Position numbers and translations under genes: made by a program. A stretch of 10,624 bases of DNA from an uncultured Clostridia bacterium (GTDB lineage Bacteria; Bacillota; Clostridia; TANB77; CAG-508), in the NCBI GenBank assembly GCA_947632745.1, contig CANRQH010000044.1:1-10624 (forward strand), given 5' to 3'. Positions 6,438-10,624 of this stretch are shown here, piece after piece. The notes under the pieces are model-generated. The model was not told the DNA's origin. It made no database searches and saw only the letters and a program-made list of their open reading frames with translations. The stretch's first letter is position 1. Each line of letters opens with the position of its first letter.

Positions 6438-8370
6438 ATGATTAAAGTAACATTAAAAGATGGAAGTGTAAAACAGGTAGAGAGTGGAAAAACAGTTTTT
6501 GAGGTTGCAAAAGAAATAAGTGAAGGACTAGCAAGAATGGCAACATGTGCTAGCGTTGATGGAAAAACAGTTGATTTAAGATATGTTTTAGATAAAGACT
6601 GCAGCCTAGAAATACACACTTTTGAAAGCTCATTAGAAGGAAAGAAAGCTTATTGGCATACAACATCTCATATTATGGCACAAGCTATAAAAAGAATTAA
6701 CCCAAAAGCAAAGCTTGCAATAGGACCAGCTATTGATGAAGGATTTTATTATGATTTTGATGTTGAGAAAAACTTCACAGATGAAGATAAAGAAAAAATA
6801 GAAGCAGAGATGAAAAAAATTATAAAAGAAGATTTGCCAATAGAAAAGTTTACCTTGCCAAGAGATGAAGCAATTAAATTTATGAAAGAAAAAGATGAAC
6901 CATATAAAGTAGAATTAATAGAAGATTTACCAGAAGGAGAGGAAATATCTTTTTATAAACAAGGTGAATTTACAGATTTATGTGCAGGACCACATCTAAT
7001 GAGTACGGGAAAAGTTAAAGCCGTAAAGATTTTGTCATCTTCAGGTGCTTACTGGAGAGGTGATGAAAAAAATAAAATGCTTCAAAGAATTTATGCAATT
7101 TCATTCCCTAAGGCTAGCCAAGTTGAAGAACATTTAGCAAAACTTGAAGAAGCAAGAGAAAGAGACCACAGAAAAATAGGAAAAGATTTAGAGTTATTTA
7201 TGACTCATAAGTTAGTTGGTTCAGGACTTCCAATGTATTTGCCAAATGGTGCAACAGTAAGAAGATTACTTGAAAGATATATTCAAGATAAAGAAATAGA
7301 ATTGGGGTATAGCCATGTTTATACACCATCACTTGCAAATTCGGAATTATACAAAGTATCACGGACATTGGGATCATTACAAAGAAGATATGTTCCCTGT
7401 AATGCAAATGGATAATGAATCAATGGTTTTAAGACCAATGAATTGCCCACATCATATGTTAATTTACAAAAATAAAATGCATTCTTATAGAGATTTGCCA
7501 ATAAGAATAGGAGAACTAGCTCATGACTTTAGATATGAAGATAGTGGTAGCGTTTGTGGATTAGAGAGAGTTCGTGCAATGTGCCAAAATGATGCACACT
7601 TATTTGTAAGACCAGACCAAATAAAAGAAGAATTTAAAAATGTTGTAAACTTAATTTTATCAGTTTATGAAGATTTTGGATTTAAAGATTATGAATTTAG
7701 ATTATCTTTAAGAGATAAAGATAATAAAGAAAAATATTTTGATGATGATGAAATGTGGGAAAAAGCTGAAAGTCAATTAAGAGAAATTTTAACAGAACTT
7801 GGTGTTAATTTCTATGAAGCAAAAGGAGAAGCGGCATTTTATGGACCAAAATTAGATGTTCAATTAAAATCTGCAGTAGGTCATGATGTAACTGTTTCAA
7901 CTTGCCAATTAGACTTTTTATTACCAGAAAGATTTGAACTAGAATATATAGGAGAAGATGGAGAACCACATAGACCAGTTGTAATTCATAGAGCAATTTT
8001 AGGTACTTTTGATAGGTTTATGTGCTTCCTAATAGAGGAAACAAAAGGAGCTTTTCCACTATGGCTTGCTCCAATGCAGGTTGAAGTTATACCTATTACA
8101 GATGCACATGCAGAATATGCAAATAAAGTAGCAAGCGAACTTAAAAAGATGAAAATTAGATGTGAAGTAGATTCAAGAAGTGAAAAAGTAGGATATAAGA
8201 TTCGTGAAGCTCAGCTTAAAAAAGTTCCATATATGCTAATAGTAGGGGAAAAGGAAATTGAAACAAATTCTGTTGGAGTTCGTTCAAGGTCAGAAGGAGA
8301 CATTGGAGCAATGAAGCTAGATGAGTTTAAACAAAAAATTAAAAGTGAAATTGAAAACTTTTCAAGATAA
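6438..8370 (+). CDS. thrS: Threonyl-tRNA synthetase, split by +1 frameshift at CGG 7362
   Basis: ThrRS charges tRNA-Thr in the cytoplasm. Domains in order: TGS (about 1-62); the editing domain with HTTSH (74-78) and C182/H186; the class II catalytic core with zinc cysteine C336 in RPMNCPHH; and the C-terminal anticodon-binding domain from about APMQVEVIPI. The start ATG at 6438 follows AAAGGAAGG (6423-6431); an upstream in-frame ATG at 6387 lies in leader sequence. The first frame holds 308 residues up to TCA (7359-7361) and then meets CGG. Skipping one base resumes at GGA (7363) with the conserved SGHWDHYKEDMF block and runs to 8370. The joined length is 643 residues, the normal size. Without the shift the product ends at 7415, before the zinc cysteine and most of the catalytic core. 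The gene is normally essential. Confidence 0.93.
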
Positions 8371-8410
8371 AAAACGAGAGGTAGCAAATGTTTGCAACCT
8401 CTCATTATTT
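8369..8410. terminator. Shared bidirectional terminator between thrS and the toxin-antitoxin operon
   Basis: The stem GAGAGGT (8376-8382) with ACCTCTC (8397-8403) continues past an A/A mismatch into GCAAA/TTTGC around a 2-base turn. On the minus strand a run of six T follows (complement of 8369-8374). On the plus strand the tail is the weaker ATTATTT. It serves the two convergent units. Confidence 0.8.
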
Positions 8411-8690
8411 AAATAATTCAGAATGACTACCAGTATCTAATAATACTAATACAAGTAAATTTTTATCTTTTCTATAAGTTAATAACCAATCTGGCTTTAT
8501 ATGGCATTCCCATAAACCGTTTAGATTTTGGTTCTAATAAATGATTACGATATTTATCTGGTAATATTTCATCATTAGCTAATAATTCTATAACTGTATT
8601 TAAAGCATTTTCATCAAAATTTTTTTGTTTTCTCATTTTGTCTAAACTTTTTTTAAAATTATTAGTAAGTTTAATGTAGTATTTATGCAT
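8405..8690 (-). CDS. YafQ/RelE-type mRNA interferase toxin, split by +1 frameshift at CGG 8519-8517
   Basis: YafQ-family toxins cut mRNA on the ribosome. The first frame gives only 72 residues (stop at 8472) and an atypical end. If the C of the CGG codon (8519) is skipped after Lys57, the frame reads G-L-W-ECHIKPDWLLTY... and ends DTGSHSELFK at the TAA 8407-8405, for 94 residues. In that version H50, H63, D67 and W68 fall at the same numbers as the functional residues of E. coli YafQ, and H89 lies in the place of its catalytic His87. All except H50 are lost without the shift. The ATG overlaps the antitoxin stop by 8 bases, with only a weak GAGG before it, so translation is probably coupled to the antitoxin. 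Confidence 0.85.
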
Positions 8691-8970
8691 CCTCGTTTTC
8701 CAACTCCTCTATTACTTCATGAATATTATTATAACTTTTGTAATTATTTGGGTTTTTTAGTATTTCGTCAGATTCTTTTATCGCTTGTAGCATTTGCTCA
8801 CTGTATTTTGGCTTTTTTATTATAAAAGGGATGCTATCAGTCAAAACGACTTGTTTTAGAAATATTGTTACTGCTTCTGCTATATTCATACCTAAATCAT
8901 TTAAAGTATTTTCAACTTCTTTTTTTAAATTAGGTTCTATTCGTATATTTAGTGTATCTGTTTTAGCCAT
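8683..8970 (-). CDS. RelB/DinJ-family antitoxin
   Basis: This 95-residue protein begins MAKTDTLNIRIEPNLKKEVE, the typical N-terminal ribbon-helix-helix of RelB/DinJ antitoxins. The segment NIAEAVTIFLKQVV follows, then an acidic, poorly ordered C-terminal tail (EVIEELENEDA) that would wrap the toxin. The ribbon-helix-helix domain binds operator DNA as a dimer, so it should repress its own promoter. I chose the ATG at 8970, set by GGAGGTGAT; a GTG at 8979 lies inside that site. It is the first gene of a two-gene operon with the YafQ-like toxin. Confidence 0.92.
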   Translation of the reverse strand: MAKTDTLNIRIEPNLKKEVENTLNDLGMNIAEAVTIFLKQVVLTDSIPFIIKKPKYSEQMLQAIKESDEILKNPNNYKSYNNIHEVIEELENEDA

Positions 8971-9000
8971 TATTATCACCTCCAGTTATATCCTATATAC

Positions 9001-9029
9001 ATTGTAACACTTTGCATATACAAAGTCAA
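9001..9029 (-). promoter_or_regulatory. Promoter of the toxin-antitoxin operon
   Basis: On the minus strand the -35 is TTGACT (9029-9024), the spacer is 17 bases and the -10 is TACAAT (9006-9001), about 30 bases before the antitoxin ATG. The upstream oxidoreductase gene ends only 33 bases before it with no clear terminator, so read-through is possible. Confidence 0.78.
9009..9026 (-). promoter_or_regulatory. Palindromic operator candidate of the toxin-antitoxin operon
   Basis: ACTTTG-N6-CAAAGT has perfect 6-bp arms and sits in the spacer between -35 and -10. That is where a DinJ-type ribbon-helix-helix repressor would block RNA polymerase. Binding is inferred from position and from the known autoregulation of this family. 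Confidence 0.6.
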
Positions 9030-9062
9030 TACTATTATATTCTATTTTTTATAAAAGTGACA

Positions 9063-10187
9063 TTATTTTATCTCATAAACTTTCAAATTTTTAAACGCAG
9101 GGTCATAAATATTATGACCTTTAAAATTATATCTTGAGCCATGGCAAGGACAATCCCAAGTTTTATCTAAATTATTCCAAGTAAGCAAGCACCCTAAATG
9201 AGTACAAGTTGGGTTAACTGCATAAATTTTGCCATCTGCATCTTTATAAATACCAACAGATTTATTTTGTATTTTTAAAATTGCACCATTATCATTTTTA
9301 ATTTTAGAAATTTCTTCATCAGGAATCTGTATTCTATTAGAAACAAAAGATTTAAACACTTGTGAACCCATATTTTTTAGTTCAACTCTATTTTTAACAG
9401 GTTTTAGTCTTAAAGAATCGAAAACAAAACTGTATTTATTTTCTTTTCCTAAAATTTTATCTTTTATAATATTTGCTGCAACATTTGAAGAAGTTATTCC
9501 CCATTTATTAAAACCTGTTGCAACATATTTGGATTTTATTTTATAATCATTTACTGTTGTAATATATTCTTCTTTATCTTTATCAAAATTATAAGCGGTT
9601 GAATTACAAAAAATCAATGAATTATTATTTGTAATGCAGTCAGCTAGACCTTGCATATATTTTACCGGTTGAAATTGAGCTTGATTTTCATTTTTAAGTG
9701 CTCCTGCAATTTTAAAAGGTAAAGGAGTATCTGTTACAAACTCAGCTTCTTCATCTAATTCATGTAAAGCTTGAATTTCTGCATGAATTTTAGTTAATTC
9801 TTCTTGCTTTGTTGTATAGACATAATTAGGTTGATACTCAAAATCACACTCTATATTTTCTGTGTCAATAATATTTTTTATATTTGTTATAGCTTTTTTA
9901 TTTGCTCCCAAATATGCTTTAGCGTGGTTATGCCCGTAAGATTTAAGTAAATAATCATATATTAAATTATGCTGATAAGTAATTTTGGCTGTACTGTTTC
10001 CACTTACCTTTTGCCCGATATAGTCTTTTTCAACAATAATTACTTTTAAACCATCTTTGGATAAATAATACCCACAACTTAAACCTGTAATTCCACCACC
10101 AATTATGCATACATCACACTCATAATTATCATCAATTTTGTTATATTTTTTATAATTTTCTATGGAATCTATCCAATAAGAACTCAA
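9063..10187 (-). CDS. FAD-dependent oxidoreductase with C-terminal Rieske domain, internally deleted
   Basis: The N-terminal part has the SYWIDSI lead and an FAD-binding CIIGGGITGL (GxGxxG at residues 30-35), with VEKD ending the second strand. The C-terminus is a Rieske [2Fe-2S] domain: CTHLGC (328-333) and CPCHGS (346-351), with ligands C328, H330, C346 and H349. This is the YhfW-like architecture of glycine-oxidase/DadA-type enzymes fused to Rieske; its substrate is unknown. Relatives have about 500 residues, while this one has 374. The missing stretch lies at residue ~221: KIKSKYVATGFNKWG joins the start of a YVATHYP-type motif directly to the later YVATGFNKWG motif. About 125-130 residues, including the usual LDKIPYIG block, are gone in frame, so activity is doubtful. 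I chose TTG 10187 (AAGGTGAT ahead); a GTG at 10196 lies within that site. A weak extended -10 (TGGCATAAT) lies upstream (-10 hexamer at 10215-10210). Confidence 0.85.
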   Translation of the reverse strand: MSSYWIDSIENYKKYNKIDDNYECDVCIIGGGITGLSCGYYLSKDGLKVIIVEKDYIGQKVSGNSTAKITYQHNLIYDYLLKSYGHNHAKAYLGANKKAITNIKNIIDTENIECDFEYQPNYVYTTKQEELTKIHAEIQALHELDEEAEFVTDTPLPFKIAGALKNENQAQFQPVKYMQGLADCITNNNSLIFCNSTAYNFDKDKEEYITTVNDYKIKSKYVATGFNKWGITSSNVAANIIKDKILGKENKYSFVFDSLRLKPVKNRVELKNMGSQVFKSFVSNRIQIPDEEISKIKNDNGAILKIQNKSVGIYKDADGKIYAVNPTCTHLGCLLTWNNLDKTWDCPCHGSRYNFKGHNIYDPAFKNLKVYEIK

Positions 10188-10266
10188 AAAAATCACCTTC
10201 TTTATTTACATTATGCCAAAAATTATGAAAATTATTATGAATATGAAGAGAAAAAATCACTTTTTA

Positions 10267-10293
10267 TGTCAAAAAAGCACGTCCCCATTGACA
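10267..10293. repeat. Small hairpin with CGTCCCC loop (REP-like candidate B)
   Basis: TGTCAA (10267-10272) pairs with TTGACA (10288-10293) around a loop containing GCACGTCCCC. It lies between the divergent oxidoreductase and aminopeptidase genes. It shares CGTCCCC immediately before the right arm with the hairpin at 6388-6420. Alternatively, the two TTGACA arms could simply be -35 elements, one for each direction. Confidence 0.4.
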
Positions 10294-10329
10294 CGAATTT
10301 TAATTTGAAAAGAATATTTTAAAAAAATA

Positions 10330-10358
10330 TGGAAAAATATATTAAGAAGTGATATAAT
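10330..10358 (+). promoter_or_regulatory. Promoter of the M18 aminopeptidase gene
   Basis: A -35 TGGAAA (10330-10335), 17-base spacer and perfect -10 TATAAT (10353-10358), followed by AAAGGAGG at 10371-10378. Confidence 0.65.
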
Positions 10359-10386
10359 CAGAAAAAAATTAAAGGAGGAAAAAAAT

Positions 10387-10624
10387 TTGGATGAGAATTT
10401 AAAAAAAGAATTAGTTGATGAGAAAAAGTCTGGATGGTGTGGAACAACAGACGAAGAATTTAACAAAATCTTTGAATTTTGTAATGGTTATTTGGATTTT
10501 TTAAATCATTCAAAAACAGAGAGAGAATTTTGTTTTAATGCTAAAAGATTAGCAGAAGAAAATGGATTTAAAGATGTAAATAATGTAGAAAATTTAAAAG
10601 CAGGAGATAGAGTATATTTTGTAA
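10387..10624 (+). CDS. M18-family aminopeptidase, N-terminal part (3' incomplete)
   Basis: Seventy-nine codons are visible before the window ends. The segments FEFCNGYLDFLNHSKTERE, AKRLAEENGFKDV and LKAGDRVYFV match the start of clostridial M18 (aspartyl aminopeptidase-like) zinc metallopeptidases, which trim N-terminal residues in the cytoplasm. The metal-binding residues lie beyond the window. The start is a TTG at 10387, 8 bases after AAAGGAGG. The ATG at 10391 is out of frame and stops within three codons, so the TTG start is well supported. Confidence 0.85.
   Translation, partial: MDENLKKELVDEKKSGWCGTTDEEFNKIFEFCNGYLDFLNHSKTEREFCFNAKRLAEENGFKDVNNVENLKAGDRVYFV

Noticed and set aside
1..10624. 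CRISPR array, tRNA or rRNA genes, transposase, prophage or integrase genes
   Set aside because: I saw no regularly spaced repeats, no cloverleaf-like sequence and no such protein motifs on either strand.

Overview
The window looks like chromosomal DNA from a low-GC, Gram-positive bacterium of the Clostridia type. Coding sequence is strongly AT-rich and arginine is almost always AGA. Ribosome binding sites are AAAGGAGG-like, promoters are TTGACA-17-TATAAT-like, and threonyl-tRNA synthetase carries a T-box leader. The species cannot be named from sequence alone.

Layout, left to right. (1) Bases 1-1479: a 5'-incomplete pilin-like surface protein with a formylglycine-generating-enzyme/C-type-lectin-like domain. 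It ends in a GC-rich block (1342-1476) with the signature of a diversity-generating retroelement (DGR) variable region; no reverse transcriptase or template repeat is in the window. Hairpins and a strong terminator follow. (2) 1802-1990: a two-helix DUF378 protein. (3) 2096-3292: an AAA_14/DUF4143 ATPase whose promoter lies in a perfect 14+14 inverted repeat. (4) 3407-6037: prfA (RF1) overlapping a multi-membrane-span GT-C-type glycosyltransferase. (5) 6096-8370: T-box-controlled thrS. (6) 8405-8970, minus strand: a DinJ/YafQ-type toxin-antitoxin pair with an operator in its promoter. (7) 9063-10187, minus strand: an FAD oxidoreductase with a C-terminal Rieske domain and a large internal deletion. 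(8) 10387-end: the start of an M18 aminopeptidase.

The most striking observation crosses gene boundaries. Four genes (prfA, the glycosyltransferase, thrS and the YafQ-like toxin) are each split by a shift in the same +1 direction, and each is intact on both sides of it. In three of them the break is exactly at an in-frame CGG codon: skipping the C makes the next codon GGN, which restores a glycine expected by the family. These are the only three in-frame CGG codons I found in any gene in the window, and they occur on both DNA strands. This could be +1 frameshifting at an unassigned or starved CGG codon (compare the CUU-AGG-C site of yeast Ty1), or sequencing/assembly error. Two of the split genes are normally essential, so true loss of function is unlikely. 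The sequence alone cannot decide.

Other points of note are the DGR target, the self-overlapping palindromic promoter of the ATPase, the deletion between two similar motifs in the oxidoreductase, and two small hairpins sharing CGTCCCC in their loops.
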